From contig JAJZUQ010000030.1 of the NCBI GenBank assembly GCA_021848385.1, forward strand, positions 1-36,213: a stretch of 36,213 bases of DNA. Direction: 5' to 3'. Under the pieces are notes generated by a model, which was given only the letters and a program-made list of their open reading frames with translations, did no database searches and was not told the origin of the DNA. Shown here piece by piece: positions 16,371 to 26,207 of this stretch (its first letter is position 1; each line of letters opens with the position of its first letter). The stretch is from Deltaproteobacteria bacterium (GTDB taxonomy: Bacteria; Desulfobacterota; Desulfuromonadia; Geobacterales; Geobacteraceae). The position numbers were made by a program, and so were the translations under genes.

Positions 16371-17330
16371 CTATTCCACCTCGTCGCCCAGGGGACGTAC
16401 ATCCATGCGCGCCAGGAGCTTTTCCTGGAATTCCCGCGCTGAATGGTACCCCATCCCCTTGAGGAGGTGGTTGCGGGCCGCTACCTCGATAATAGAGGTA
16501 AGGTTGCGCCCCGGCCGGACCGGTATCTTCAGAAAGGGTAGATCGACGCCGAGGATAGTGTATCGCTGGTCATCGATGCCAAGCCGGTCGTACTCCTGGG
16601 TAGAATCCCATTCCAGGAGCTCGATCACCATATCGATGATCTTCTTCTCCCGGATGGAGGAGACACCGTACAGGTCCTTGATATTGATGATACCGAGGCC
16701 GCGGATCTCCATGAGGTGCTGGATCGCGGCGCCGGCTTGGCCGGCCAGCGCTGCGGGGACTTTCTTCTTGACATAGACCACGTCGTCTGCCACCAGCCGG
16801 TGCCCCCGGATGACCAGGTCGAGAGCGCACTCGCTCTTGCCGATCCCGCTTTTCCCCAGCAAAAGGACCCCGACTCCCAGCACGTCCACAAGGACTCCAT
16901 GGATGTTGGTGGTGGGGAGGAGCCGTTCTTCGAGAAACTTTGTGATGAGAGAGATAAAGGTGGAGGACTGCAAGGGCGTGCCGAGGAGCGGAATACCTGC
17001 CCTTTCCGCTTCATGCGTGAGGAACGGGGGGGGGGCGAGTTCCTTGGTGACGACGAAGCAGGATATGGGGAATGAGCAGAGGTTGGCGATGAAACGTGTC
17101 GCCTCGTCCTCGGGAAGCTGCTGGAGATAGGAAATTTCCGTATTCCCCAGCACCTGGAGCCGGTCCGGGTGCAGGTGCTCGGTGTAGCCCGTGAGGGCCA
17201 GCCCCGGTTTCTGGATGCGGGAACTGTGCAGCCGGTTGGATAGTCCCGACTTGCCGGCGTGGAGGGTCAGGTCGAGGCCGTATTCCCGGTCCTCCAGCAT
17301 ATCCTGGATGGAAAGACTGATAGTATTCAC
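16371..17330 (-). CDS. hprK: HPr kinase/phosphorylase
   Basis: The 319-residue bifunctional enzyme phosphorylates Ser46 of HPr with ATP and removes the phosphate by phosphorolysis. It shows the P-loop GKSGIGKS at residues 159-166, conserved His144 in IHGVLVDV, and the HPrK signature in MEIRGLGIINIKDLYG; the C-terminal capping region with VRPGRNL is present. The GTG start at 17330 overlaps the TGA stop of the upstream EIIA-Ntr-like gene as GTGA, so translation is likely coupled. In proteobacteria HprK is usually found with an incomplete PTS, as here. Confidence 0.95.
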   Translation of the reverse strand: MNTISLSIQDMLEDREYGLDLTLHAGKSGLSNRLHSSRIQKPGLALTGYTEHLHPDRLQVLGNTEISYLQQLPEDEATRFIANLCSFPISCFVVTKELAPPPFLTHEAERAGIPLLGTPLQSSTFISLITKFLEERLLPTTNIHGVLVDVLGVGVLLLGKSGIGKSECALDLVIRGHRLVADDVVYVKKKVPAALAGQAGAAIQHLMEIRGLGIINIKDLYGVSSIREKKIIDMVIELLEWDSTQEYDRLGIDDQRYTILGVDLPFLKIPVRPGRNLTSIIEVAARNHLLKGMGYHSAREFQEKLLARMDVRPLGDEVE

Positions 17331-17794
17331 TGGCGGCTGTCCCGATCATGGATGATCTGATGAATTGTCACGGCGTCCGCCGCCTCCATGAGCCTGCGGC
17401 GGACCCCCGGATCCTTGAGGAGCCGGGAGATCCGCGCAAGCATTTTGAGGTGGGTACCAACTGCATCCTGGGGTGCGATGAGCGCAAAAAACAGATGCAC
17501 CGGACGCCCGTCGAGGGCGCTGAACTCCACACCGTTTCTGCTGCGGCCGAACGCCAGGACCAGCTCTCCCGTCTGCTTCAGCTTGCCGTGGGGGACAGCA
17601 ATACCGTCGCCGATGCCGGTGCTTCCCAGCCGCTCCCTCTCCAAGAGAACCCGGATAAGCTCGTCCCGGTCCAGCCCCGGATGGCGCCCGGCGATCAGAC
17701 CGGCAAGTTCCGCCAGGACATCATTCTTGGTGGTGGCCACCAGGTCGGCGACAATGTCAGCCGGCTGCAGCAGGGCGCTCAGTTCCATGAACAC
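17327..17794 (-). CDS. ptsN: PTS EIIA-Ntr-like protein (PtsN family)
   Basis: The 155-residue product is a PTS EIIA type 2 domain: the phosphorylatable histidine is His69 in GIAVPHGK, followed by ALDGRPVHLFFALIAP and the helical C-terminus LKMLARISRLL. Such proteins, encoded near rpoN, regulate potassium transport, nitrogen or envelope functions in a phosphorylation-dependent way and do not transport sugar. Two starts are possible: GTG at 17794, with AGGG at 11 nt, or ATG at 17788, two codons later. It lies 6 bp after hpf and overlaps hprK by 4 bp. Confidence 0.93.
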   Translation of the reverse strand: MFMELSALLQPADIVADLVATTKNDVLAELAGLIAGRHPGLDRDELIRVLLERERLGSTGIGDGIAVPHGKLKQTGELVLAFGRSRNGVEFSALDGRPVHLFFALIAPQDAVGTHLKMLARISRLLKDPGVRRRLMEAADAVTIHQIIHDRDSRQ

Positions 17795-17800
17795 GGCAGA

Positions 17801-18346
17801 TCAGCCCTTGGTTGGTTCGATAAGGCCGTAGTTGCCATCCTTACGGCGGTAGACAACATTGATGTTCTCGGTTCCCGCATCGGTAAAGACGAGGAAATCC
17901 TTGTGCAGGAGGTCCATCTGCATGACGGCCTCGTCAACCGACATCGGCTTGATGGAGAAGGTCTTTGATTTGATGACTACGGGGGCCTGGTTCTGATCGA
18001 TGCTCTCCGCCTCGACGACCGTCTTGCGCACCTGCCGGTCACGGCTGTCACTGGCCGGTTTGTGCGCCTTGATCCGTTCCTTGTAGCGGCGGAGCTGCCG
18101 CTCGATCTTGTCCACCACGGCGTCGATGGCGGCATACATGTCGTTGGTCTCTTCCGCCGCCTTGATGGTGATCCCCTTGGCGGTGATGGTTACCTCCGCC
18201 GAGTGCCGGATCTTTTCGACGGTCAGAAATACCTGGGCCGCAATCGGCTCATCGATATATTTTTTAACCCGGTCCAGCTTTTCTTCCCCATAACTTTTCA
18301 GGGCGTCGCTCGGCTCCATGTGCCTGAATGTGGTTGCAATCTGCAT
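17801..18346 (-). CDS. hpf: Ribosome hibernation promoting factor, long form
   Basis: The 181-residue protein has the N-terminal S30AE fold (about 1-100, starting MQIATTFRHMEPSDALK) and a C-terminal dimerisation domain with SVDEAVMQMDLLHKDFLVF and VVYRRKDGNYGLIEP. The extra domain identifies the long form, which joins 70S ribosomes into 100S dimers in starvation. The start at 18346 is fixed by a perfect AAGGAGG at 6 nt. It sits directly after rpoN, an arrangement widespread in proteobacteria. Confidence 0.96.
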   Translation of the reverse strand: MQIATTFRHMEPSDALKSYGEEKLDRVKKYIDEPIAAQVFLTVEKIRHSAEVTITAKGITIKAAEETNDMYAAIDAVVDKIERQLRRYKERIKAHKPASDSRDRQVRKTVVEAESIDQNQAPVVIKSKTFSIKPMSVDEAVMQMDLLHKDFLVFTDAGTENINVVYRRKDGNYGLIEPTKG

Positions 18347-18395
18347 AAAATGCCTCCTTGTGATGTGTTCAGTGGTTTGCGTCTTGTCAGTCGCC

Positions 18396-19844
18396 TCAGA
18401 ACAGCCTTTTCCGTTCCGACGACGACCCGATGTGGAGCATCTCCCGATACTTGGTGACCGTGCGCCGGGCAATATTGATGCTGTGATCCGCCAGGAGTTC
18501 GGCAAGCCGCTGGTCACTGTAGGGTTTGCGGGGGTCTTCTGCCTCAACGATCTCCTTGATCCGGTTCTTCACGCTTTCCGACGCAATGAAGTCCCCTTCG
18601 CCCGTTGAAATGCCGCTGTTGAAGAAATACTTCAGCTCGAACAGCCCTTGGGGAGTCTGCATGTATTTGTTGGTGGTAACGCGGCTGATGGTGGACTCGT
18701 GCATCCCGATATCCTCGGCCACATCCCGCAGGACCAGCGGCTTGAGGTATTCAATACCACGGTCGAGAAAATCGCGCTGGAACTTGACGATGCTCTTGGC
18801 CACCTTGAAGATAGTCCGCTGGCGCTGCTGTATGCTCTTTATGAGCCATATGGCCGACCGCATCTTGTCGTTAACGTACTCCTCGGCATTGGCATCGAGC
18901 TGTCGCCCCGCCTTGCCGTCGGTGACATAGAGCGGATTGATGCGCAGGTTGGGAAGCCCGTCTTCATTAAGCACCACGATGTATTCATCGCCGTTCTTGT
19001 ACACGAAGATGTCGGCAGAGATGTACTGCACATCTTCCTGACCGTACACCCGCCCCGGTTTCGGGTCGAGGGTGGCGAGAAAGCCGGCCGTTGCCAGGAT
19101 ATCCTCGACTTCGACCTTGCAGGCGCGGGCTATCTGCCGGTACTTGCGCAGCTCAAGATCTTTCAGGTGATCCAGAAGGATCACCTCGGCCAGACTGTCC
19201 CCCATGCCGAGCTGCCGCACCTGGAGGAGAAGACACTCCCGAAGGTCCCGGGCCCCGACGCCGGGAGGGTCAAAATCATGTATCCGGTCAAGCACCGCCT
19301 CAACAAACGATTCCTCCACCTGGCAGACGCTCGCCACGTCGCTGAGGGATGCGCGGAAATAACCGTCCTCGTCGATATTGCCGATGATCTCGGCCCCAAC
19401 CTGGGCTTCCTTCTCCCCGAAGCGGGTAAGATTGAGCTGCCACATCAGATGGTCGAACAGAGTCCCCTTCTTGGTCAGAATGTTCTCGTAGGAGGGGCGG
19501 TCGTCATCGTCGTTGTACTGCTCGCCGGCACTGTAGTTATACCCCTCCAGATAGCTGTCCCAATCCATCTCCTTGAGGGTTTCCTCTCCCGCCTTGACTT
19601 CCTGAAACTGATCCTCCTTCGACTCGGGCTGGGCCTCCTTCTCAGCCAAGGCCAGCTGCTCGGCCTCCCGGGAATCTTCCAGTTCCTGCACTTCATCGAG
19701 GATGGGGTTCTCTTCCAGTTCCTGGCGAACGACGTCCTGCAACTCCAACCGGGAAAGTTGGAGCAGTTTGATGGCCTGCTGCAACTGGGGGGTCATCACC
19801 AGTTGCTGGCTCAGTTTCATCTGTTGGCGCATCTCAATGGCCAT
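18396..19844 (-). CDS. rpoN: RNA polymerase sigma-54 factor
   Basis: The 482-residue sigma factor directs polymerase to -24/-12 promoters and needs an AAA+ activator. Region I is glutamine- and leucine-rich (LSQQLVMTPQLQQAIKLLQL), region II is very acidic (about 45-115), then the core-binding domain, the helix-turn-helix and the RpoN box ARRTVTKYRE near the C-terminus (about 459-468) follow. The ATG at 19844 has a GAGGT site somewhat far upstream; a later Met would shorten the conserved region I only slightly. An activator that can work with it is encoded at 28979-30382. Confidence 0.98.
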   Translation of the reverse strand: MAIEMRQQMKLSQQLVMTPQLQQAIKLLQLSRLELQDVVRQELEENPILDEVQELEDSREAEQLALAEKEAQPESKEDQFQEVKAGEETLKEMDWDSYLEGYNYSAGEQYNDDDDRPSYENILTKKGTLFDHLMWQLNLTRFGEKEAQVGAEIIGNIDEDGYFRASLSDVASVCQVEESFVEAVLDRIHDFDPPGVGARDLRECLLLQVRQLGMGDSLAEVILLDHLKDLELRKYRQIARACKVEVEDILATAGFLATLDPKPGRVYGQEDVQYISADIFVYKNGDEYIVVLNEDGLPNLRINPLYVTDGKAGRQLDANAEEYVNDKMRSAIWLIKSIQQRQRTIFKVAKSIVKFQRDFLDRGIEYLKPLVLRDVAEDIGMHESTISRVTTNKYMQTPQGLFELKYFFNSGISTGEGDFIASESVKNRIKEIVEAEDPRKPYSDQRLAELLADHSINIARRTVTKYREMLHIGSSSERKRLF

Positions 19845-19867
19845 AGGCGGTTACGACCTCGACATCA

Positions 19868-19929
19868 GTTCAACGTTCAGTTTTAGATTGATGGTGTTCA
19901 ACGCCGACTCTGAATCTCAAACGTTGAAC
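19868..19929. repeat. Inverted repeat GTTCAACGTT / AACGTTGAAC in the lptB-rpoN spacer
   Basis: Perfect 10-bp arms at 19868-19877 and 19920-19929 enclose a third partial copy (GTTCAACGCC). The right arm lies just after the lptB stop. The same GAACGTT word recurs in the spacer between kdsA and kdsD. Confidence 0.6.
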
Positions 19930-19933
19930 AGCT

Positions 19934-20674
19934 CTACAGCTTGAACTTCTCTCCCAGGTAGATCTCACGGGCCTTCCTGCTCGCGGCGATCTGTTCTGGG
20001 TTGCCACATTCCAGGACTTCACCTTCGTTGAGGATATAAGCCTTGTCGCAGACACCGAGGGTCTCCCGCACATTGTGGTCCGAGATGAGTATCCCCATCC
20101 CCTTCCCCTTGAGGTCGGTAATAACATTCTGGATGTCAATCACCGCCAGAGGATCGATGCCGGCAAACGGCTCGTCGAGAAGGATAAATAAAGGATCGGT
20201 GGCCAGGGCACGGGCAATTTCTACCCGGCGTCGCTCTCCGCCGGAAAGTGCATAACCCCGGTTTTTGGCAATGTGCGTGATGCGAAACTCCGCCATGAGC
20301 TCGTCTGCCCGCTCCCGACGCTGCCGCTGGTCCATGTCCCTGGTCTCCAGGACTGCCAGGAGGTTGTCCTCGACGGTAAGCTTGCGAAACACCGACGGTT
20401 CCTGTGGAAGATAGCTGATCCCCCGGCGAGCCCGCTGGTACATGGGAAGGTCGGTTATGGCGGTGTCGTTGAGATACACCTGACCGCTGTCAGGGCGACA
20501 GAGACCGACCACCATGTAGAACGTCGTGGTCTTCCCGGCGCCGTTCGGGCCGAGGAGCCCTACCACTTCCCCCGTCGCAACTTCGAGATCGACACTGTTC
20601 ACCACGGTCCGCGCGCGGTAACTCTTGCGCAACCCCCGGGTGGAAAGACTCTGGTTAAGGCTTTGTGCCGGCAT
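19934..20674 (-). CDS. lptB: LPS export ABC transporter ATPase LptB
   Basis: The 246-residue ATPase powers extraction of LPS from the inner membrane with LptF and LptG, which are not in this window. It has the Walker [11 protein letters not shown]-loop [12 protein letters not shown] typical of LptB, signature [15 protein letters not shown], Walker [13 protein letters not shown] and switch histidine SDHNVRET. It overlaps the end of lptA by 20 bp. Confidence 0.97.
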   Translation of the reverse strand: MPAQSLNQSLSTRGLRKSYRARTVVNSVDLEVATGEVVGLLGPNGAGKTTTFYMVVGLCRPDSGQVYLNDTAITDLPMYQRARRGISYLPQEPSVFRKLTVEDNLLAVLETRDMDQRQRRERADELMAEFRITHIAKNRGYALSGGERRRVEIARALATDPLFILLDEPFAGIDPLAVIDIQNVITDLKGKGMGILISDHNVRETLGVCDKAYILNEGEVLECGNPEQIAASRKAREIYLGEKFKL

Positions 20675-21167
20675 TCTGCCCTTTCCCTCTGGGTTTTATG
20701 GTCGCTTCCACGCGACCGGCCTTGCCCCCGGTCACAACGCTCTTCTCCTCGTCGACGAAATAGGTAATCACCTCGCCGGTGACAGTGTCCTCTCCCTGAA
20801 AAACCTTCGGTCTGCCGCCATCCAGTGTAATTTTGGCCAACCGCCTCTCGTACACGGCATGTTCCGCCTCACCACGGCGGTTTTCCTGGACAATACGTAC
20901 ATGGCCAAAGGCCTCGACCTTGTCCACTTCCTTGTCTTTATCGGCATAGTGCACCACAAGCCGGTCGGAGTAGATGACAAGATCACCCTGGCGGGCCACG
21001 ACCTTGCCGGTGAAGGTGGCATCGCCGGTGGCATTATCCGTAAACAGCTCGTTCGATTTTATTATGATCGGCTGGTCATTCCGTTGTTTGCCCTTCATAT
21101 CGCCGGCGGCAAAGACGCCTGCCGCCGCGAACAGACAGAGGAGAACAGCCACGATTCCCGTACGCAT
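20655..21167 (-). CDS. lptA: LPS periplasmic transport protein LptA (OstA-like)
   Basis: The 170-residue protein has an N-terminal signal peptide of about 20 residues ending in FAAG, followed by an OstA-type beta-jellyroll with repeated strands ([59 protein letters not shown]). LptA monomers bridge the periplasm between LptC and the outer-membrane LptD. The ATG at 21167 overlaps the lptC stop as TGATG. A lysine/glycine-rich tail ends the protein. Confidence 0.93.
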   Translation of the reverse strand: MRTGIVAVLLCLFAAAGVFAAGDMKGKQRNDQPIIIKSNELFTDNATGDATFTGKVVARQGDLVIYSDRLVVHYADKDKEVDKVEAFGHVRIVQENRRGEAEHAVYERRLAKITLDGGRPKVFQGEDTVTGEVITYFVDEEKSVVTGGKAGRVEATIKPRGKGQNAGTKP

Positions 21168-21733
21168 CACTTTTCCGCTCCGCTCTTTATGCTTGTCGTT
21201 ACGTCCCGGAGGATTCTCAGGTTCCGCGTGCCGGTCATCATCTCCATCCCCACACCTTCCAACGTCATTTTCCTGTCCGCATACCGGACATGATCCGGGC
21301 TGCGCAGCAGGCCGGTGGCTGCCACGTACTCCGCCGTTGCGGAAGAGAACTCCATGCCACTGGCGCTTTTTGCCACCACCCGGCCGTTCAGCTTCACATC
21401 CCTGCTCTTGTTGTTATAGTCGCCCCGGTCGGCGGTAAGGGTAATGTCGCCGGTCTGCTGGTTACCCGTTACCACCATGCGAATGCCTGTCAAATGGGTC
21501 ATGTCATGCCCTTTATCGTATTCCGCCTTGTCCGCCAAGAGATCCCACTTCTTGACGCCATCCCTCGTCTCGGTAAAGTGGATTTTCTGCAGGGAAACAT
21601 CAACGTTCTTGGGCAGCCCCGGGAGCACCGGGGGCTGGCGTTTATCCGAGGAGACCTTCATGACGATGGTAACCACGAGGGCGCCCGCGGCAAGGACTAT
21701 GATCACGGCAAGCAGAAGTCTTACTTTGTTCAT
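21167..21733 (-). CDS. lptC: LPS export protein LptC
   Basis: The 188-residue protein has one N-terminal membrane helix (about 5-25, LLLAVIIVLAAGALVVTIVM) and a periplasmic LptC/OstA-like beta domain that receives LPS from the LptB2FG complex and passes it to LptA. Sequence divergence is normal for this family; the position directly before lptA and lptB supports the call. The ATG at 21733 begins the membrane helix and has GAGAG upstream; the frame continues further upstream, but that part crosses the promoter. Confidence 0.92.
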   Translation of the reverse strand: MNKVRLLLAVIIVLAAGALVVTIVMKVSSDKRQPPVLPGLPKNVDVSLQKIHFTETRDGVKKWDLLADKAEYDKGHDMTHLTGIRMVVTGNQQTGDITLTADRGDYNNKSRDVKLNGRVVAKSASGMEFSSATAEYVAATGLLRSPDHVRYADRKMTLEGVGMEMMTGTRNLRILRDVTTSIKSGAEK

Positions 21734-21755
21734 ACAAAAACACTCTCTCGCGCGA

Positions 21756-21784
21756 AGTATACCATCTCGGCAATGGGGTGTAAA
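21756..21784 (-). promoter_or_regulatory. Sigma-70-type promoter of the lptCAB-rpoN-hpf-PTS unit
   Basis: On the minus strand TTTACA and TATACT are separated by exactly 17 bp, ending about 23 bp before the lptC start codon. No terminator is visible between lptC and ptsI, so this may drive a transcript of about 8.7 kb. The presence of a strong promoter here separates this unit from the Kdo genes. Confidence 0.75.
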
Positions 21785-21973
21785 GCGCTTTGTGGCGCGC
21801 GTTGAAGGAATTGGCACAAAGATTGAAAAAGGATCGGGAAATCAGCGGAAGGACGTAAAAACGGGGGATCAAATTAAGCGCAGCCAATCCAACCCTATGC
21901 TAGAGGCAAGAGCTGCTTACCTCATGCTTCAGGAATGGACGGTGATAATGCGTCGGGGAGGAATCTTGCAATA

Positions 21974-22489
21974 TCAGTCGAAATAACGGGCAGTGACGGA
22001 CGTCCACGTCCCCTGCTCTTTGAGGATGAGGTCGCAGAGCTCCCGCACTGCACCCCAGCCACCCCGGTTACGTGCCACGAACTGGGCATAGGGGAACACG
22101 TCCTCTACCGCGTCGGCGGGAGCGGCGGCAAAACCGACCCGGCGCATGACTGGGATGTCGATGATGTCGTCCCCCATGAACGCCACCTGTTCATCGGCAA
22201 GGCCGGTATCTCCGAGGATCTTCAGGTAAGGGGTGAGCTTGTCGAGGGATTTCTGGAAGACCCGGTCGATGCCGAGTTCGGCGGCCCGGTTAGCAACCAC
22301 GATCGACTCGCGTCCCGAGATGATCCCCACCTCGATGCCCGCGCGCTGCAGCATCTTGATGCCATGGCCATCCTTGACGTTGAAGAACTTCGATTCCACA
22401 CCATTGGAATCGAAGATGATCCGGCCATCGGTCATCACCCCGTCAATATCGAGGAGCAGCAGTTTGATTTTACTGAGTCTTTCGTGCAT
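21974..22489 (-). CDS. kdsC: 3-deoxy-D-manno-octulosonate 8-phosphate phosphatase
   Basis: The 171-residue HAD-superfamily phosphatase releases Kdo from Kdo-8-phosphate. The nucleophile and acid/base are Asp14 and Asp16 in LLDIDGVMTDG; motif IV is GDDIIDIPVM, and the short cap-less length is typical of KdsC. It has no canonical ribosome site: the ATG is preceded by CACGGATGACAT, part of the intergenic repeat. Next to kdsD and kdsA, its pathway role is secure. Confidence 0.95.
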   Translation of the reverse strand: MHERLSKIKLLLLDIDGVMTDGRIIFDSNGVESKFFNVKDGHGIKMLQRAGIEVGIISGRESIVVANRAAELGIDRVFQKSLDKLTPYLKILGDTGLADEQVAFMGDDIIDIPVMRRVGFAAAPADAVEDVFPYAQFVARNRGGWGAVRELCDLILKEQGTWTSVTARYFD

Positions 22490-22571
22490 ATGTCATCCGT
22501 GCTGCGTGCTGCGTGCTGCGTTCTGCGTAGGGCCTAGATCCGCACGTTGAACGCTGAACGCAGCACGATGA
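22490..22571. repeat. Reiterated GTGCTGC inverted repeat in the kdsD-kdsC spacer
   Basis: Perfect 12-bp arms CGTGCTGCGTTC (22512-22523) and GAACGCAGCACG (22556-22567) face each other, with extra tandem GTGCTGC copies beside the kdsC start. The right arm lies 4 bp from the kdsD stop codon. The same GCACGCAGCACGGA sequence stands just before the ATG of both kdsC and kdsD. Confidence 0.65.
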
Positions 22572-23537
22572 TTACGCGATTCCTGCCTTGAGGAGGTCGT
22601 GCAGATGCACCACCCCAACCGGCCGCGGATCGATATCCGATTCGAAGACGAACAGGGAGGTGATGGAAAATTCCTCCATCCGCTGCAGCGCCTTGGCAGC
22701 CAGTTCACCCCGCCTGATCCGCTTGGGGTTGCGGCTCATGAGAGACTCGGCCGGCTGGTTGATGATATCCACCCCCCGCTCCAGGGCACGGCGCAGGTCA
22801 CCATCGGTAATCACCCCCACGAGGGCACCCGTTGCGTCGGTTACGCCGGCAATTCCCAGCCCCTTGGCGGTTATGACGAAGAGCGCCTCGCGCATGAGGG
22901 TGTCCGCTGACACCAGAGGCACGGCATCACCGGCATGCATCAGCTCATCCACCGTCAGTATCAGTTTCTTCCCGAGGGCTCCACCGGGATGGAACAGGGC
23001 AAAATCTTCTGCCTTGAACCCCCGTTCAATCAGGAGCGCAACGGCAAGGGCATCCCCCATGGCAAGGGTGGCGGTGGTAGAGGCCGTGGGTGCCAGCCCC
23101 AGGGGGCAGGCCTCCTCCTTCACTGAGACATCGAGAAAAACATCTCCCGCCTTCGCCAGGGTAGAGGCCCCGTTGCCGGACATGGCGATAAGGGAGGCAC
23201 CGAGACGCTTGATAACGGGGAGGATACGAACCACCTCCTCGGTCTCGCCGCTGTTGGAGATGGCGATCACCACGTCACCCTTCATGATCATCCCCAGGTC
23301 ACCGTGGATACCTTCCGCAGGGTGGAGGAAAAAGGCCGGCGTGCCGGTGGATGCCATGGTAGACGCGATTTTCTGGCCGACCAGTCCCGATTTCCCCATG
23401 CCGGTCACCACCACCCGTCCCCTGGAATCAAGGACCAGTCGCACCGCCCGTTCAAACTCGCCGTTGATGGTCTCGGCCAGGGCAAGAAGTGCCTCTGCCT
23501 CGATCCGTATGACTTTTTTCGCTTCTTCGAGAATCAT
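22572..23537 (-). CDS. kdsD: D-arabinose 5-phosphate isomerase
   Basis: The 321-residue enzyme converts ribulose 5-phosphate to arabinose 5-phosphate, the first step to Kdo. It has an SIS domain (about 1-200; GMGKSGLVGQKIASTMASTG, HPAEGIHGDLGM, ISNSGETEEV, GLAPTASTTATLAMGDALA) and a pair of CBS domains at the C-terminus (MREALFVITAKGLGIAGV, GVITDGDLRRAL). Length and domains match KdsD/KpsF. The ATG at 23537 lacks a clear Shine-Dalgarno; upstream sequence is the repeat-derived CACGGACATCAT. Confidence 0.96.
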   Translation of the reverse strand: MILEEAKKVIRIEAEALLALAETINGEFERAVRLVLDSRGRVVVTGMGKSGLVGQKIASTMASTGTPAFFLHPAEGIHGDLGMIMKGDVVIAISNSGETEEVVRILPVIKRLGASLIAMSGNGASTLAKAGDVFLDVSVKEEACPLGLAPTASTTATLAMGDALAVALLIERGFKAEDFALFHPGGALGKKLILTVDELMHAGDAVPLVSADTLMREALFVITAKGLGIAGVTDATGALVGVITDGDLRRALERGVDIINQPAESLMSRNPKRIRRGELAAKALQRMEEFSITSLFVFESDIDPRPVGVVHLHDLLKAGIA

Positions 23538-23622
23538 ATGATGTCCGTGCTGCGTGCGACGTGCTGCGTACCTCGTGTTATGCGCCTGAAGGGCGCGAAC
23601 GTTGAACGCAGAACGTTGAACG
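23538..23622. repeat. Reiterated-word spacer between kdsA and kdsD
   Basis: The spacer carries GTGCTGCGTGCGACGTGCTGCG next to kdsD and, next to the kdsA stop, GAACGTTGAACGCAGAACG plus another GTTGAACG. The GAACGCAG and GTGCTGCG words are largely complementary, so the two sides can pair. The words are shared with the kdsD-kdsC and lptB-rpoN spacers. Confidence 0.55.
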
Positions 23623-24441
23623 TTATTTTACTATGGCATCGATCGCCTTGAGCTTCTTCAACAACACCGGCAGATCATCCAGCTTGATGGAGTTGGGTCC
23701 GTCGCAGAGCGCCTTCTCCGGGTCCTCGTGGACCTCCATGAAGATGCCGTCGATGCCGGTCGCCACCGCGGCCCGGGAGAGGTACTCCACGAACTCCCGC
23801 TGGCCGCCGGATGAGCCACCCTGCCCGCCGGGAAGCTGGACGCTGTGGGTGGCGTCGAACACCACCGGGTACCCCGTCGAGCGCATGATCGGGATGCTCC
23901 GCATGTCCGAAACCAGGTTGTTGTACCCGAAAGAGACACCCCGCTCGGTCAGGATGATCTGGTCGTTGCCGGTGGATGCGGCCTTCCCCACCACGTTCGG
24001 CATATCCCAGGGGGCAAGAAACTGACCCTTCTTGATGTTTACCACCTTGCCGGTTGCGGCAACAGCCACGACCAGGTCGGTCTGGCGGCAGAGAAAGGCC
24101 GGTATCTGGATGACATCGAGCACCTCCGCTGCGGGCTCCACCTGCTCTATGGAGTGGATGTCGGAAAGGACCGGAACCCCGAGGGCTTCCTTCACCTTGG
24201 CCAGGATCGCCAGACCTTCCTTCATGCCGGGGCCGCGGTAGGAAGTGACCGACGTGCGGTTAGCCTTGTCGTAGGATGCCTTGAAGATGAGGGGGATGGA
24301 GATGCCGTTGCAGATGGTCATGAGCCGTTCGGCGGTCCGGAGCGTCACCGTCTCGTTCTCCATGACGCACGGCCCGGCGATGAGCACGAGTGGGCGGTCG
24401 CCGCCGATCTTCACGTTACCGATGATGATTTCTTTTACCAT
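23623..24441 (-). CDS. kdsA: 3-deoxy-8-phosphooctulonate synthase
   Basis: The 272-residue TIM-barrel enzyme condenses PEP with arabinose 5-phosphate to Kdo-8-phosphate. Visible motifs are [54 protein letters not shown] and [17 protein letters not shown]. Cys25 in AGPC is the metal-ligand position that distinguishes the metal-dependent class from the metal-free E. coli type, which has Asn there, so a divalent metal is probably needed. AAGGA precedes the ATG. Confidence 0.97.
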   Translation of the reverse strand: MVKEIIIGNVKIGGDRPLVLIAGPCVMENETVTLRTAERLMTICNGISIPLIFKASYDKANRTSVTSYRGPGMKEGLAILAKVKEALGVPVLSDIHSIEQVEPAAEVLDVIQIPAFLCRQTDLVVAVAATGKVVNIKKGQFLAPWDMPNVVGKAASTGNDQIILTERGVSFGYNNLVSDMRSIPIMRSTGYPVVFDATHSVQLPGGQGGSSGGQREFVEYLSRAAVATGIDGIFMEVHEDPEKALCDGPNSIKLDDLPVLLKKLKAIDAIVK

Positions 24442-24460
24442 GGTTTTTCCTTGTCCTGTG

Positions 24461-24510
24461 GGGGCGACCCGTGTGATCGCCCGATTCGATGGCGAATTCG
24501 GAATTCGCCC
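24461..24510. repeat. Paired-hairpin repeat abutting the pyrG stop codon
   Basis: Two hairpins stand in tandem: GGGCGA/TCGCCC (24462-24467 and 24477-24482) and the near-perfect palindrome GGCGAATTC-G-GAATTCGCC (24491-24509). The element ends at the base before the pyrG stop codon. The left half resembles the element at 28888-28909 (GGGGCGACC...GGTCGCCC), which suggests a dispersed family. Confidence 0.6.
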
Positions 24511-26115
<1,605 letters not shown>

Positions 26116-26125
26116 CTAAACTCCT

Positions 26126-26207
26126 GTGAATTGTAAATGGTGAACGGTGAATGGAAAAAACTTTTGCAAGCTTTGTCTTTATTCACCATTCGCTATTCAC
26201 CATTCAC
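26126..26207. repeat. GTGAATG-word inverted repeat in the kdsB-pyrG spacer
   Basis: Two 26-bp arms, 26126-26151 and 26182-26207, are inverted copies with about 5 mismatches, each made of reiterated GTGAATGGTGAA words. The right arm contains the kdsB stop codon (TGA of CAGTGAATGG). The loop is a 30-bp A/T-rich stretch. Confidence 0.65.

Noticed and set aside
21812..21827. Plus-strand TGGCAC-N5-TTG match to a sigma-54 promoter
   Set aside because: It lacks the C of the -12 GC and points into the 3' end of kdsC with no plus-strand gene following.
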